From Haliclona indistincta (Eukaryota; Porifera; Demospongiae; Haplosclerida; Chalinidae), in contig OZ024783.1 in assembly GCA_964017065.1 (NCBI GenBank), forward strand, positions 8,693,367 to 8,757,366: a DNA stretch of 64,000 nucleotides. Reading direction: 5' to 3'. The notes below the pieces were generated by a model, which was not told the origin of the DNA, searched no databases, and worked only from the letters and a program-made list of their open reading frames with translations. Positions 1-13,100 of the stretch are shown piece by piece. Each line of letters begins with the position of its first letter. Within the stretch, counting starts at the first letter, position 1. The translations under genes and the position numbers were made by a program.

Positions 1-10
1 ACATTCTCAC

Positions 11-3000
11 CAAGAATATCAGGTATCTCGGAAAGGTCAACAGTGGGCTCTGCAGTAGGGTTTGCAACAGCAGATTCATCACTAGAAATCTTTACTGAAT
101 GAGTATCTGTGGATAATACATGTGCTTGTAAAAAGCTTATACTATGAGTGACACAAGCAAACATTCACCTGATACACTCTCAACTAATACAGATTGTCTG
201 ATGTCATCTGATGTTACCTCAGCTAGTACCTGTACCAATAAGATCAGTGATATTAAACAAGTGGAGGCATATGTACTCACCCATGGATCTCTTCCAGTGA
301 ATATACTCATTTTATCAAGATATTCTCTCAAGTTCAAGTAGCTCAGTGACTCCAGTTGAGGCTGCCGACATAACTTACTCACCTCATTGAGGAGGGCAGA
401 GCAGACCGGCTGGTCACTCATTCTGCTGTCTATCAGCTCACACACAGATGAAGGAATTAGAATACCATATGGCTCAAAGGGTACAGTATCTTTTGTCAGT
501 AGCTTATGGCTGCCATCACAACTGAGCACAAATGGTTTTTTGAGAAGAATACACTTAGCTACATTTTTAATTGTGAAAAGGTCTGACTCATAAAGATGTT
601 CCAATGGCCATTGTTGAAGTAGAGCTGGTGAAATAAGACACTTGAATGTGTCCAAGTCTGGAGCCAATTCCTTCTGAAGCTCTAGAACCAGTCTGATCAC
701 AGCACTGCGATGCTTGCTGTACTCCACTGGTCTGGTCATGTCCTTGTCATAGTACATAGTCACTACCACCCAACGCTTTTGCTGAATAACCTCCACTACT
801 GTTGTGATACCTTCCTCATTGTTCCATGAGATACCGCTTAGCCATACTGAACAATTTTGTTCAATCTCGTGAAGATTCTGAGTCTTAGTGTACCTCTCAC
901 TAGGCAGAGGGAAGGTATAGGCTAGACGAAGAAGAAGAATATGAAGAAATCGACTAGTGAGAAATTCATACTCATAATCCTTGCAACCGAGGCACCATCC
1001 AAATCTGTCTTGCTTCGATAAACGATCTTTAGTGATGAGCACTTGTGGTCGCTCAGCTTGTAGTAGTGATGGAAAAAATAGAAAAATATCCTTCATTTTT
1101 TTAAAAGTAGAAACACTTTCTAAAGGTTGGAGGTTAGTATTAATTTTAGACAAATTTACAGGATGGCAGAACTCAAGCCGGACCATGAGCTCTACTAACA
1201 TCTCTGGATCATACTGAGGAAAGAGCTCTGCAAGAGATGACATACGGATTATACCAGTACTGCTGGCAATCGGATTACACCCTTTGAAATACTTTGGTTT
1301 AAACAACTCTCCATTAACATCCTTCAATATGATCTCTCTCTTCACAACCACCCAGCTCTTCTCTAAGCACTGCTCATTCTTCAGGTATATAATAACACCT
1401 TTACCACTCAGGTCTTCTAGCAATTCACTGAGGATAGGTACATCTGACGGTACAAGTGAATCCTCTTCAGCAGTAAGAAAGGAGACAAGCTCATGTAGCT
1501 GGCAAGCTGCCTTCTCTAGTTTTGTTTGAAGAAATGCATACAACTCATGGCAGTAGACACTCACAGGTTGAGAATAAGCAGATATGGTAGTATGAAAATT
1601 TAAAAGGTGAGGAAAAAATTCATTTGTAATTTTATCAGTGACCACACGGCAGTCCATTCCTACAAACCCTTCATATCTTTGCTTTTTTACTCGCCTGTCA
1701 ATAAGGTCTTTCACTAATGTGGTCTTTGTTATCACCTGTTGTTCAGTAAGAAGATCAGTATGACTACCAACAATCATGACACACGATTTTTCTTGAGTTT
1801 TAGATGTTGTACTTTCAATGAAGGTGAGCCAGTGATGAATAGCTTGTGCTATCTCTTCTTCACTCTTGCTAAGGTCAACTAGATCAATAAAGATGGCTGG
1901 TGTTTTCTGTATCACAGTCTCCATAATAACACTTTGACTAAAGTAGTACTCTGAGTGACCTGCCAAGTCATACAGCACAAAGTTACCAATAGTCTCACTC
2001 TTAACAATATAGGAATCTATACCAGCAGTGAGAGTCTCCACTTCAGACTTGATTCTATAATGACTATCAATGCTGTTTCTTGTGAAATCTGTACCACTTT
2101 CACGAGAGAATTTCACTGTGTCTTGCTCCGCAATCACTTTGGCTAGAGAACTTTTTCCAGCTCCACTGTTTCCAGTAAGAACAACTTTAGTAAACAAATG
2201 AATGGGAAAATCCTTGCGTGACTTTAGAAGAGGTTCAAAAAGTTTCAATAACTGATAGCTGTTATTACTGAAATAAACATAATCTGCTGGACTCTTACCA
2301 AATTTGTCCATACACAACACATCTACTCTTCTATCCTGTAAAAGCAACTGCACAACATCTAAATGGCCATAGTTACATGCCATATGCAATGGTGTTTTAA
2401 ACATATCATCTGTAATAGCTGGATTGGAACCTTGTTCCGAGATTAAATACTGAATTATGTCAATACGACCATTGGAACAAACATAATGCAATGCCGTTCT
2501 GCTTCTTTCTCCCTTAACGTTTGGATCACATCGTTGTTCAGTGATAAGGTACTTAACAACATTCAAGTGTCCACCAAGACAAGCAATGTGGATTGGCATG
2601 ACACCATCATTGTCTTTTATTACTGGGTCACAACCTTGTTCTGTGATGAGATATCGAATTATATCCAAGTGACCGTTGTCACAAGCTTTATGCAGTGTTG
2701 TTCTGCCAAATTTTCCCTTAACGTTTGGATCATATCGTTGTTCAGTGATAAGGTACTTAACAACATTCAAGTGTCCACCAAGACAAGCAATGTGGATTGG
2801 CATGTTACCATCATTGTCTTTTATTACTGGGTCACAACCTTGTTCTGTGATGAGATATCGAATTATATCCATGTGACCTTTGTCACAAGCTTTATGCAGT
2901 GTTGTCCTGCCAAATTTTCCCTTAACGTTTGGATCACATCGTTGTTCAGTGATAAGGTACTTAACAACATTCAAGTGTCCACCATAACAAGCAATATGGA

Positions 3001-4915
3001 TTGGCATGTCACCATCATTGTCTTTCATTACTGGGTCACAATCTTGTTCTGTGATGAGATATCGAATTATATCCATGTGACCTTTATCACAAGCAGCGTG
3101 CAGTGTTGTCCTGCCAAATTTTCCATTAACGTTTGGATCACATCGTTGTTCAGTGATAAGGTACTTAACAACATTCAAGTGTCCACCAAGACAAGCAGTG
3201 TGGATTGGCATGTCACCATTATCGTCTTTTATTACTGGGTCACAACCTTGTTCTGTGATGAGATATCGAATTATATCCATGTGACCTTTATCACAAGCAT
3301 CGTGCAGTGTTGTCCTGCCAAATTTTCCCTTAACGTTTGGATCACATCGTTGTTCAGTGATAAGGTACTTAACAACATTCAAGTGTCCACCAAGACAAGC
3401 AGTGTGGATTGGCATGTCACCATTATCGTCTTTTATTACTGGGTCACAACCTTGTTCTGTGATGAGATATCGAATTATATCCATGTGACCTTTGTCACAA
3501 GCATTGTGCAATGGTGTCCAACCAAATTCTCCCTTAACGCTTGGATCACGTCGTTGTTCAGTGATAAGGTTCTTAACAACATTCAAGTGTCCACCATAAC
3601 AAGCAATATGGATTGGCATGTCACCACCATTGTCTTTCATTACTGGGTTACAACCTTGTTCTGTGATGAGATATCGAATTATATCCATGTGACCTTTGTC
3701 ACAAGCATTGTGCAGTGTTGTCCTGCCAAATTTTCCCTTAACGTTTGGATCACATCGTTCTTCAGTGATAAGGTACTTAACAACATTCAAGTGTCCACCA
3801 AGACAAGCAGTGTGGATTGGCATGTCACCATTATCGTCTTTTATTACTGGGTCACAACCTTGTTCTGTGATGAGATATCGAATTATATCCATGTGACCTT
3901 TGTCACAAGCATTGTGCAGTGTTGTCCTGCCAAAGTTTCCCTTAACGTTTGGATCACATCGTTGTTCAGTGATAAGGTACTTAACAACATTCAAGTGTCC
4001 ACCAAGACAAGCAGTGTGGATTGGCATGTCACCATTATCGTCTTTTATTACTGGGTCACAACCTTGTTCTGTGATGAGATATCGAATTATATCCATGTGA
4101 CCTTTGTCACAAGCATTGTGCAATGGTGTCCAACCAAATTCTCCCTTAACGTTTGGATCACATCTTTGTTCAGTGATGAGGTACTTAACAACATTCAAAT
4201 GTCCAAAAAGACAAACAATGTGGATTGGCATGTTACCATCATTGTCTTTCAAAACTGGGTCACAACCTTGTTCCATGATTAGATACTTGATCATGTCTAC
4301 ATGACCATTGGAGCAAGCTTGATGAAGTGGCGTACTGCCTTCTATCCCAGGAGAATTTGCATTACAGTTCATTTCTTGTATTAGGTACTTGACTACATTT
4401 AAACTGCCACTAAAAGAAGCAAAATGCACTGCTGCATCTTTATTATTGTCAAGTATTCCTGGATGACAACCAGCTTTTGTAATGAGATATTGGATTATGT
4501 CTATGTGACCTCTGTCACTAGCATAGTGTAATGGAGTTCTGCCCTTTTCTCCTCTACTGTTTGGATCACAGTGTTGCCTACTAATAAAATACTCAACTAC
4601 TGGTAGGCTACCGCCATAAGCAGCATAGTGTAATGGAGTCTGTTTCCAGCTATCAAGACACTGAGTGTTACAGTCATACATGCTCACTAGGCTGATAACA
4701 ATTTCCATCCAACCATGAAAAGCAGCCAAATGAAGCAAAGAGACATCCGTACATAGTTTTCCATCAGAATCAATGTTGCAGCAAATACACAGTGTTCGTA
4801 TAGCAGCAGGTTGCCGCAGACTAGGAAGGAGCTGTAATGCTTTTTCTCGATCTCCGAGTACAAAGGAGTTAAGACAAGTCAATTCATTGATTTCGTTCAG
4901 TGTATCGACCTCCAT
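11..4915 (-). CDS. Ankyrin-ROC-COR(-Death) protein, gene A (3' end outside window)
   Basis: Probable cytosolic GTP-binding scaffold of the ROCO class. Three minus-strand exons are visible: 281-4915, 169-229 and 11-106, each bounded by GT-AG sites, with introns of 51 and 62 bp and phases that join (0, then 1). The main exon encodes about 24 ankyrin repeats (residues about 60-850). It then has a P-loop GNSGAGKSS near residue 914, a switch motif DLAGHSEY near 982 and SHTDL near 1048, which together mark a ROC GTPase. A COR-like stretch (GVIIYLKNEQ, then WVVVKREIILKD) lies near residue 1170. Genes B and C end in a Death domain; here that exon must lie left of base 11. I chose ATG 4915, conserved with gene B, over the longer frame opening at 4954. 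The domain order matches DAPK1 without a kinase. Orthology is inference. Confidence 0.85.
2415..4250 (-). repeat. Nine 204-bp tandem units coding two ankyrin repeats each (gene A)
   Basis: The coding sequence repeats every 204 bp (68 codons, two 33-34-residue ankyrins: one with MPIHxACxGGHLNVVKYLI, one with TLHxACDKGHMDIIRYLI). Nine units can be counted, several near identical. The unit length divides by three and lacks stops in the opposite strand, which creates a long spurious antisense frame. Gene B has 16 such units, so copy number changes by unequal exchange. Confidence 0.9.
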
Positions 4916-5325
4916 GGTGTTACCTGATGTCAGTAGTGATATCTGTGTACACATTAAACTTGTGATGTATAATGCATTGCAACACTACCATAGAAGAGGA
5001 CATTTTTGAGGGGATTTTATTATCGAGGACTAGACCACGCTGCCTCAAAAATTATATCACCGAATTTAAGTACGAAAAATTAAAATAGTAACGAACACCC
5101 ACGTATTGTAATAGCGGTCTTCTAAGATCTTGCACTAATGGATGATGTGCTGCACACATCATCACAGTGCAACTTAGCCTTTGAAAAGACAAAGCCGTGG
5201 CCATCAATTAATTTTGAGCTGCCTGTCTGTCACAAGAGTTTGAAGTCCTCAACTGTTGACAATTGATCGTTACATGTTTTTTGAAAGTTATTGATGTGCA
5301 CAGGCAAATGTTAAAAATTCACTAT
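4916..5325. other. Upstream flank of gene A, no gene seen
   Basis: The stretch just upstream of gene A resembles the flank of gene B at about 34,031-34,250: shared words include a run near the start codon and CACCGAATT at 5058 and 34,200. The promoter and 5' UTR of the gene should lie here. I see no clear TATA box or coding exon. Confidence 0.5.
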
Positions 5326-5332
5326 GTGCTAC

Positions 5333-5931
5333 CAAGAGTAAATAATAGAAGAGAGAGTATCCAACTCCAATATACCTGTCAAGGACACTCTCGGGAAAGT
5401 AACGTGACCAGCACGCGAGCAGATGACGTTTATCTGTATTAATTATTCATCGTGTAACGTCATGATTTAGTATGCGCGCCCGCGATCACGATTGCAACAG
5501 CACTTGAAAGTCAAGGCTAGCATTTTCAAGTCGGATGCGTGATATAGAGCCTGCAGGTGGATGCCAGTACCACAGTTTGAAGTCCACCTGAAGATGGCTA
5601 TCTTATTTGGTCACGGTGTGTCCCACACGAAATTTAAGCCGCCGTTTTTCCCCAGCAGTGTTTAAGGCAGAAATAAAACTATCTGGTGAACGAGTGGCTG
5701 CTCGCTTTGCCTGTGGAGCGGAGTCACTTGCTGTTTATCGAGCTGTTAACAAATGTATAGCTTCAAGGTGTAGGCGGGGGCGCGACAACAAGCTACGAAG
5801 GCAAGATTTCCACTGCCACATGTACGTCAGATTACGTCAATTTGCTCGCGTGCTGGTCACGTTACTTTCCCGAGAGTGTCCCTGACGGGTATATTGGAGT
5901 TGGATACTCTCTCTTCTATTATTTACTCTTG
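5333..5931. mobile_element. MITE with about 95-bp terminal inverted repeats
   Basis: Bases 5333-5421 and 5843-5931 are near-perfect inverted copies (outer ends CAAGAGTAAATAATAG and its complement). The direct repeat GTGCTAC flanks both ends (5326-5332 and 5932-5938) and reads as a 5-7-bp target duplication, its exact length being ambiguous against the TIR ends. The interior has no convincing coding sequence; the 92-codon frame at 5607-5885 is not protein-like. Superfamily unassigned. Confidence 0.8.
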
Positions 5932-6138
5932 GTGCTACAGTATATCGGGAAATTTTTATTTAACAATATATTTTTACCTCGAAATTAATCAACGCATATG
6001 CGTATCCACACAATGTACTTAACTCTTTTATCCCTACTGACGCCATTTAGCGTTATACATACTTCAGACCTCATAATTATTTTATCAAAAAGTGCTGAAA
6101 TTAAGCTAAATTGAATAATACGTAACAAACCTGTTGTG

Positions 6139-7362
6139 AAAGAAAATAAAAAGATTTCTAACGAAATCAAAAGGATGTAGGGATAAAGAAATCTGCTACT
6201 GGTCCACAATGTAAACCAACAAGGAGCAAGCATGGAATGGTAACACGATTGACTTGCTAACAGACCATAGATCCCTACATCAGTGGCTGTACATAACATT
6301 TTGACTATACTATAATTATTTTGTCACAAGCTAACCAATGCATGTCAGGTGTCAGTCAATAGCAACTAGCAGAACTGCTGTAGTCAGCCACTGATGTAGG
6401 GATCTATGGTCTGTTAGCAAGTCAATCGTGTTACCATTCCATGCTTGCTCCTTGTTGGTTTACATTGTGGACCAGTAGCAGATTTCTTTATCCCTACATC
6501 CTTTTGATTTCGTTAGAAATCTTTTTATTTTCTTGTTTGTGTCCTTTTTTCTTTTACAGTGAGTTTCAACTTTTTGGTGCAGTTCGAATTCGGCAAGATA
6601 ATGTATCTCTTTTTTTTGTCTCCATCATTGGTTTTGTTTGCTTTTCTTGATAATTGCTTTTTAACTTGTAGCTCCTAAAATTAAATACTGAAACTAGCTC
6701 ATGCATGCATGCATGCTGCAGCCTGGATGCACAGCATACGAGCCCCGCCCACTCTGGTTTAGAATTTTCTGTATGGCTGTGATACTATCTGGCAAGCAGC
6801 AGAACGATGATACTACACGAGCTTACTCTGTGAGTTGTTCTTCGAAGACTCCAGACGCCAATATGCGCTCTCCATATACGGCGATACTCTACAAGCGTGT
6901 TTGGTCACGTGCGTATTACGTAATCACAATAATGGCGTCAAACACTTAGCTGACAACTGTTCGTGATCGTGAGCTCGTCAAATGTATATCGTCGTTTCGC
7001 TAAAAACTAAGTTCAAAAGGCACATGCCAGGAGAATTTCACGACTGTTCGTGGGTGTTTTGGTCTCGACACTGCTCGTGTAAAGGCGCTAGGCGAGTTGA
7101 AGAAAGAAAGAAAGAAAGAAAACGAAGATGACGAAAGTCGATTTTCACCGTTTCCAGGTTCGTCACTTTAGTAACAATTTCGAGCAATCTCCTTGCTACT
7201 GTAAGATGGGGCAACGCCAGAGAGCAGATCTAAGTGTCTTTGGACGTATACAATTTATCACCAGGCGAAATATCAGCGTTTGAACGCTAATACATTGTAT
7301 GTAGCCGCCATCTTCTTTTCTCGTTCATCCCTACATAGGGAGTCACTACCGTGACTCCCTAA
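6139..7362 (+). mobile_element. Helitron-like hairpin element, family H1 copy 1
   Basis: The left half is a foldback of about 400 bp (6139-6536) whose arms contain GATTTCTAACGAAATC and the word TGTAGGGAT. A 0.8-kb non-coding body follows, then AAGATGGCGGCTAC-like sequence on the minus strand. The right end is a 10-bp-stem hairpin (AGGGAGTCAC, loop TACC, GTGACTCCCT) followed by AA. The left flank base is A and the right flank base is T, as in the other copies. No transposase or helicase is encoded, so it is non-autonomous. The sister copies are 26916-28137 and 42963-44197. Confidence 0.8.
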
Positions 7363-7971
7363 TTAAATGTATTGGTGTTTTGTCATTTTTTAAGGCAAAT
7401 TAATTTTGTCGGGGAAAATGGACGACAAGATAATTTTAATATTTTATTCTCCATGAATTGGGCTACATTATGCACTCACAAAAACCAATACTATTAATTT
7501 TGGTGGCTATTTGTATGTATTTTCCAGCCAAAGTACTAACATTTAGCAAAAATTCACGAGGTCGCTGCACTTGATTGGTTTCACTTCCACAGGGGGAGGG
7601 TCATCCTAACTGACTTGAGTATGGGCAATTGCGGCTACACGCTGGTGAACAAGACAGTAGTACAAAAGACTCAGATATTTGTGAGAGAATTGGTCAGCAT
7701 TTTTATGAGGTTGAAATTCCAGCAAGATAATTTAGTACTTAAAGGGTTACAGTAGCAAAATTTTAGGCGTACTTTAAAATCTCTATGTATAGGTTAGAGA
7801 CTGAGGCCAAGGGATCTATGTGGTATAGAAACCCGAAAGGAAGCCATATAGAACCTGAGCGCGTAGCGCAAGGATTTCTATACCGCGTAGATCCCGTTGG
7901 CCGAGGTCTCTAACTCCTTGACAACTGAGCTAGCTGGGGCGGAGCACGTGACTTTAACCCATGCAGCCAAC
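7363..7971. other. Non-coding stretch between elements
   Basis: No open gene. Part of it (about 7550-7620) resembles 13,955-14,020 (a dispersed repeat). It includes the nested palindrome listed separately at 7793-7914. Confidence 0.5.
7793..7914. repeat. Nested imperfect palindrome around a triloop hairpin
   Basis: Arms 7793-7831 (GTTAGAGACTGAGGCC...) and 7875-7914 pair with few mismatches. At the centre, 7859-7869 is GCGC, loop GTA, GCGC. The outer arms are locus-specific but the centre resembles those at 35,338 and 49,716. Confidence 0.7.
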
Positions 7972-8702
7972 ACAGTATTCGTATATTATTCGTAGATTGG
8001 ACGTGAGTTAGTTAATATACGAATACCCATGCACCCACGTGACTTTAACCCACGCGTTGACGACCAGACCACGTCAGCTCGTTGTTGGGCGTGTCACTGT
8101 AGGCGTGGTTTCTTCTGGTCTGGAACTATGGCGAATTTTGAGGGCTCTTGTAGCCAGCTTTTCCGCATTGTGTGACTGATTGCAGCTATCCAGGTACATT
8201 TAGATGACTGCGCCAGTAATTCCTACCAGTTCTGAATGCTTGCCATTGACCAATAGACAGAAGTAAGTGCAGCTAGCTATCTCGCTTGCTCGCTCGCTTC
8301 TTCCTCTTGCAAGCGGCTCAGGCCCCTTCGACTAGACACACACAGACACTACAAACATATCTTATCATTCACACAGTTCATATCTGTCTCTTAAAAAAAA
8401 TATGTTCTTCACAAGGTCGGATCCTTTGATCCTCAAAGGGCCGACACCGGAAACTTGTAAAGATGAAGGTTCCGATTACATGCCGACAGAGGGGGTGGTT
8501 TCACGGTACTTGAATGCCGCCTGCATCTCATTTCCTGTACAATAACCATTATAACTTGTGTTATTAATAATTATTATAATAACACAACCAACACAGGTTG
8601 CCTCTCGCAGCTAGTCTGAATATATTGTAACGTACTGCCAACACTTTGGATAGTCCAAGCAACTAACTCACGTCCAATCTACGAATAATATACGAATACT
8701 GT
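7972..8702. mobile_element. 731-bp element with perfect 42-bp terminal inverted repeats
   Basis: Bases 7972-8013 (starting ACAGTATTCGTATATTATTC) are exactly the reverse complement of 8661-8702. A copy of the outside sequence CACGTGACTTTAACCC (from 7945) also occurs just inside the left arm (from 8036). No target duplication is evident. The interior has no long frame. The exact TIR identity suggests recent activity or arm conversion. Confidence 0.8.
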
Positions 8703-8756
8703 CTCATACACACAGATAAATTGTCTTTAAAAATCTAAATTGTCTTTAAAATCTAT

Positions 8757-8801
8757 CAACCTATTACAGTAAAGCACATATTGCATTACTGTAATAGGTT
8801 G
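8757..8801. repeat. 16-bp-stem perfect hairpin
   Basis: CAACCTATTACAGTAA at 8757-8772 pairs exactly with 8786-8801 across a 13-base loop. It sits just outside the long inverted repeat that begins near 8956 and may be that element's end. Confidence 0.6.
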
Positions 8802-8955
8802 GATGCTTGTGCCATTTAATAATCCTAAAAATATAACACCCGATTGTGATTTTTCAATCACTTGTATCATGCTCGCATTACGAGTTAAAACTACAAAGCT
8901 GTGTTTTATGATCCCAACACAACTGAACAGTGTGCTGCAAGCAGCACACCTATGG

Positions 8956-10132
8956 TTAGGATACTGTGATAATGTAGTTCAGTACAGTGCTTCCAGTCTA
9001 GACATTCCAAAATTGCACATTTCACAAACTTGAAATGTTTTTACTCATAAAAACTAAACGATAGGTTTTATAGCAGTCAAACTTGGTGAGAAGGCTGATA
9101 CATCCTTCTAGAGTATGTGTGCTTAGTCTAAACTGCAAGCCTTACTTGATCTCAAAGATACAAATGGCGAAGTGGCAGTTGTTGGAAGCACCCAATTAGC
9201 TTTTATTTTTAGACCATAAAATCTGTAAGAAGCTTAGTTAAGGAAAAATCTTCGGTGTGCAGGCGAACAACTAGTTCATCTACCAAATACTCTAGAGCCA
9301 ATGCTTAACTATCACGCAAACTAAAGTTCGGTCCAAAACAAACTAAAAAATCAACAAAAAATCAAAGTCAGAAAGTTTTTAGACTCAAAAATCTGCAACT
9401 TTGCGAGTTAAGAAAAAGCGCTCCGCAGGCAAGTAGCCTTATGCCTTAGCTAATCACAGCTCTTCGCTCGTGGCTGTAACTTACACCGTCGGCGAATACG
9501 AGGTGCTGGTAGCAGCAGCACTCGCCCGCTCTGTTCGTCTTTGTCTTAGTTTATGACGTATCAATGACGTTTTCCAAGTTGATGACCGTACATTCCCGCA
9601 TATNNNNNNNNNNNNNNNNNNNNNNNNNNNNNNNNNNNNNNNNNNNNNNNNNNNNNNNNNNNNNNNNNNNNNNNNNNNNNNNNNNNNNNNNNNNNNNNNN
9701 NNNNNNNNNNNNNNNNNNNNNNNNNNNNNNNNNNNNNNNNNNNNNNNNNNNNNNNNNNNNNNNNNNNNNNNNNNNNNNNNNNNNNNNNNNNNNNNNNNNN
9801 NNNGATGAACTAGTTGTTCGCCTGCACACCGAAGATTTTTCCTTAACTAAGCTTCTTACAGATTTTATGGTCTAAAAATAAAAGCTAATTGGGTGTTTCC
9901 GACAACTGCCACTTCACCATTTGTATCTTTGAGATCAAGTAAGGCTTGCAGTTTAGACTAAGCACACTTACTCTAGAAGGATGTATCAGCCTTCTCACCA
10001 AGTTTGACTGCTATAAAACCTATCGTTTAGTTTTAATGGGTAAAAACATTTCATGTTAGTGAAATATTCAATTTTGGAATGTCTAGACTGGAAGCACTGT
10101 ATATTGTGTACAGTTGTATCACAGTTCAGTTA
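8956..10132. repeat. Long inverted repeat (arms about 325 bp) around an assembly gap
   Basis: Bases 8956-9280 and 9804-10132 are inverted copies at high identity (for example the arm containing GTGTGCAGGCGAACAACTAG and its complement at 9810-9829). The right arm starts at the first base after the N run, so the arm probably continues into the gap. No coding capacity is seen. This is a probable foldback transposon. Confidence 0.8.
9604..9803. other. Assembly gap of 200 N
   Basis: Exactly 200 unknown bases, a typical scaffolding placeholder. Its true length is unknown. It lies inside the long inverted repeat, which probably caused the assembly break. Confidence 0.99.
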
Positions 10133-10172
10133 GCATTCATACAATCAGAGATTTACAGGCACGGTTCAGTTA

Positions 10173-13100
10173 TTAACCCTCGGCGCATGCGCGAGGGTTA
10201 CGGTACTTAGTTTGTCATTCGTTCGTTCATTCTGTCCAATGAGCTGCAGAGACCATCGCTCACTTCTGAAACTCGGTAAAGGTATGAACAGGCTTAGCAT
10301 GACAATGGCTTGCAATGTGACTCGTGGATTTTGCTAAAGTGCTTTTGTTCTCGAGTTATGGCTGGCTCACCTTGACGGCCGTCTTTGACCTCTCTGACGA
10401 CAAAAGCGCCCATAGTTGACTACCTAGGTACTTGTAGATTCCATCTAAACTGCAGGACAGCTCTGGGGGTGCGTAGACATCTCAAGAAAAAGCCTATCAA
10501 GGCCAAGAGCAATGGCTACCTACTCATGCTCAGTGTTCACGGTCACGCCCACTTGACACACCTTGTCCTTGTGGTCAGCACTTTGCTGTCTTCTGGTTAG
10601 CAGTGCAGTTTCAATAGCAAGCAGGTTTGCTTTTAGCTGCAAAGCTCCTTCTGCAAACCATAACAAAGGAGCTAACTCTACAATGTGCAACACGCCGAGG
10701 GTTTCGTGAAGTCTGTTCATTGGTATAGCAGTACCACTCCACATGAACTGTAGGATATCTGTAACAATCACTAGTCCGAGTGTTACTCACTAGTCCGTAA
10801 CCCTCGGCGCATGCGCGAGGGTTACGGTACATGGTTTGTCATTAACCCTCGGCGCATGCGCGAGGGTTACGGTACTTGGTTTGTCATTCATTCACTCACT
10901 CACTCACTCACTCACTCATTCATTCGTTCTGTCCATCGAGCTACAGAGACCATCGCTCACTTCTGAAACTCGGTAAAGGTATGAACAGGCTTAGTACGAC
11001 AATGGCTTGCAATGTGACTCGTGGATTTTGCTAAAGTGCTTTCGTTCTTGAGTTATGGCTGGCTCACCTTGCTTACCAGCCATCTTGGACGTCTCTGACA
11101 ACAAAAGCGCCCATAGTTGACTTTTTAGGTACTTGTAGACTACATCTAAACAGCAGGACAGGTCTGAGTGTGCGTAGAGATCTCAAGAACAAGCCTACAG
11201 GCTATACAACTAGCAATGGTTACTTACTCACGTGAGTTCATGCCTGGTCACGCCCACATGACACGCCTAGAAAGTGGTCAGCATTTTGCTGTCTTCTGGT
11301 TAGCAGTGCCTATAAGCTAAGCAGGTGGCACTAGCTGCAAACTCCTGCTGCAACCCCCAACTAGGGAGCTTAGTGCTAACTCTACAATATGTGCAATGGT
11401 GCTCACACGCCGAGGGTTCGTGAAATTCGTTCATTCAATCATTCATTCGTTCCGTCAATCGAGCTGCCGAGACCATCGCTCACTTCTGAAACTCAGTAAA
11501 GGTATGAACAGGCTTAGCACGACAATGGCTTGCAATGCGACTCGTGGATTTTGCTAAAGTGCTTTCGTTCTCGAGTTATGTATGGCTGGCTCACCTTGAC
11601 AGCCATCTTGGACCTTTCTGAGAACACAAGCGCCTAGAGTTGACTACCTAGATGCTTGTAGACTCTATCTGAACTGCAGGACTGGTCTGAAGTTACGTAG
11701 ACATCTCAAGAAAAGCCTGTCTAAGCCTACACTCAGCTCACGTGTTCATGGTCACGCCCACTTGACACATCTTGTATGAGGTCAGCACTTTGTTGTCCTC
11801 TGGTTAGCTGTTCAGTTTCAGGTTGACTTTAGCTACAAAGCTCCTTCTGCAAACCACAATGACAGGGCTAACTCTACAATGATGACACTCCGTGGGTTTT
11901 GTGAAATCTGCTCATTCGTTTTGTCCATCTAGCTGCAGAGACCATCGCTCACTTCTGAAACTCGGTAAAGGTATGAACAGGCTTAGCATGACAATGGCTT
12001 GCAATGTGATTCGTGGATTTTGCTAAAGTGCCTTCGTTCTTGAGTTATGGCTGGCTCACGTAATTGTAGATTTCATCTAAACTGCAGGACAGCTCTGAGG
12101 GTGTGTAGACATCTTAAGAAAAAGCCAACAAAGCTTAAGTTAGCTCAATGGCTACCCAGGGGGGTAAGACAAGCTAATTTATTCTGACGTAATGCTGACG
12201 TAGCTGGTGCGTATTTCCTGGTCAGCTACGTCTTTAGAGGACAATATGAACGGTAAGTATGTTGCGAAATAGATACTACTGCCCAAGACCTTTCGTTTAA
12301 GCTACCTTACCCCACCCTCACCTCTTTTAGTTTTTGCAGTACAGAGAGATGAAGATAGAGAATTGGTTGGCAAAAATATTCACCCAAGAAAGCACCAACG
12401 TGATCAAAATAGCATTGCTATCATTGTTGAGCATCAGTCGGTTAATAATGTAAAGAAATTGCGGCTGTGGCGCACAAACTCTGGCTGCAATACGCACAAA
12501 CGTTGTCCAATCACTGTTAGTATAACTATTTTCAGTAGATTGTTCTGGAATGCTACTTACCTTGATCTGGAGTGTAAACAATGCACACCTGAGCTCGATA
12601 CCCTTGCGATGGCAAACTGTTTAAACTATCCTGCATACATTCCAAAGCATTATTGTTCATTAGTGGGCGTGTCTTATGTCAGCAATACGTCATATTAAAT
12701 TAGCTTGTCGTACCCCCTCTTATGGCTACCTACACAGTGTTCATGGTCACGCCCACGTGACAGCATTCAGCACATTTCCTGGTCAGCACATTGCTGTCTT
12801 CTGGTTAGCAATGGAATTTCAATGGCAAGTAGGTTGTCTTTAGCTGCAAAGCTCCTTCTGCAAACCATAACTATGGAGCTAACTCTACAATGTGCAACGC
12901 GCCGAGGGTTTTGTGAAATCTGTTTATTAACCCTTGGCGCATGCGCGAGGGCTACGGTACTTGCTCTGTCATTAACCCTCGGCAAATGCGCGAAGGTTAC
13001 GGTACTTGCTCTATCATTAACCCTCGGCGCATGCGCGAGACTTGCTCCGTCGTTATTCATTCTTTCTGTTCATCGAGCTGCAGAGATCAGCGATCACTTC

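Noticed and set aside
2486..4282. 598-codon plus-strand open frame, and similar 461- and 190-codon frames at 31241-32626 and 32666-33238
   Set aside because: They are antisense to the 204-bp ankyrin arrays. The unit length is a multiple of three and happens to lack stops on the other strand, so the frame simply repeats; no domain or splice logic supports it.
10520..10832. Minus-strand frames of 73-83 codons in the tandem array
   Set aside because: Not conserved between units of the array; frames break by indels in sister units.
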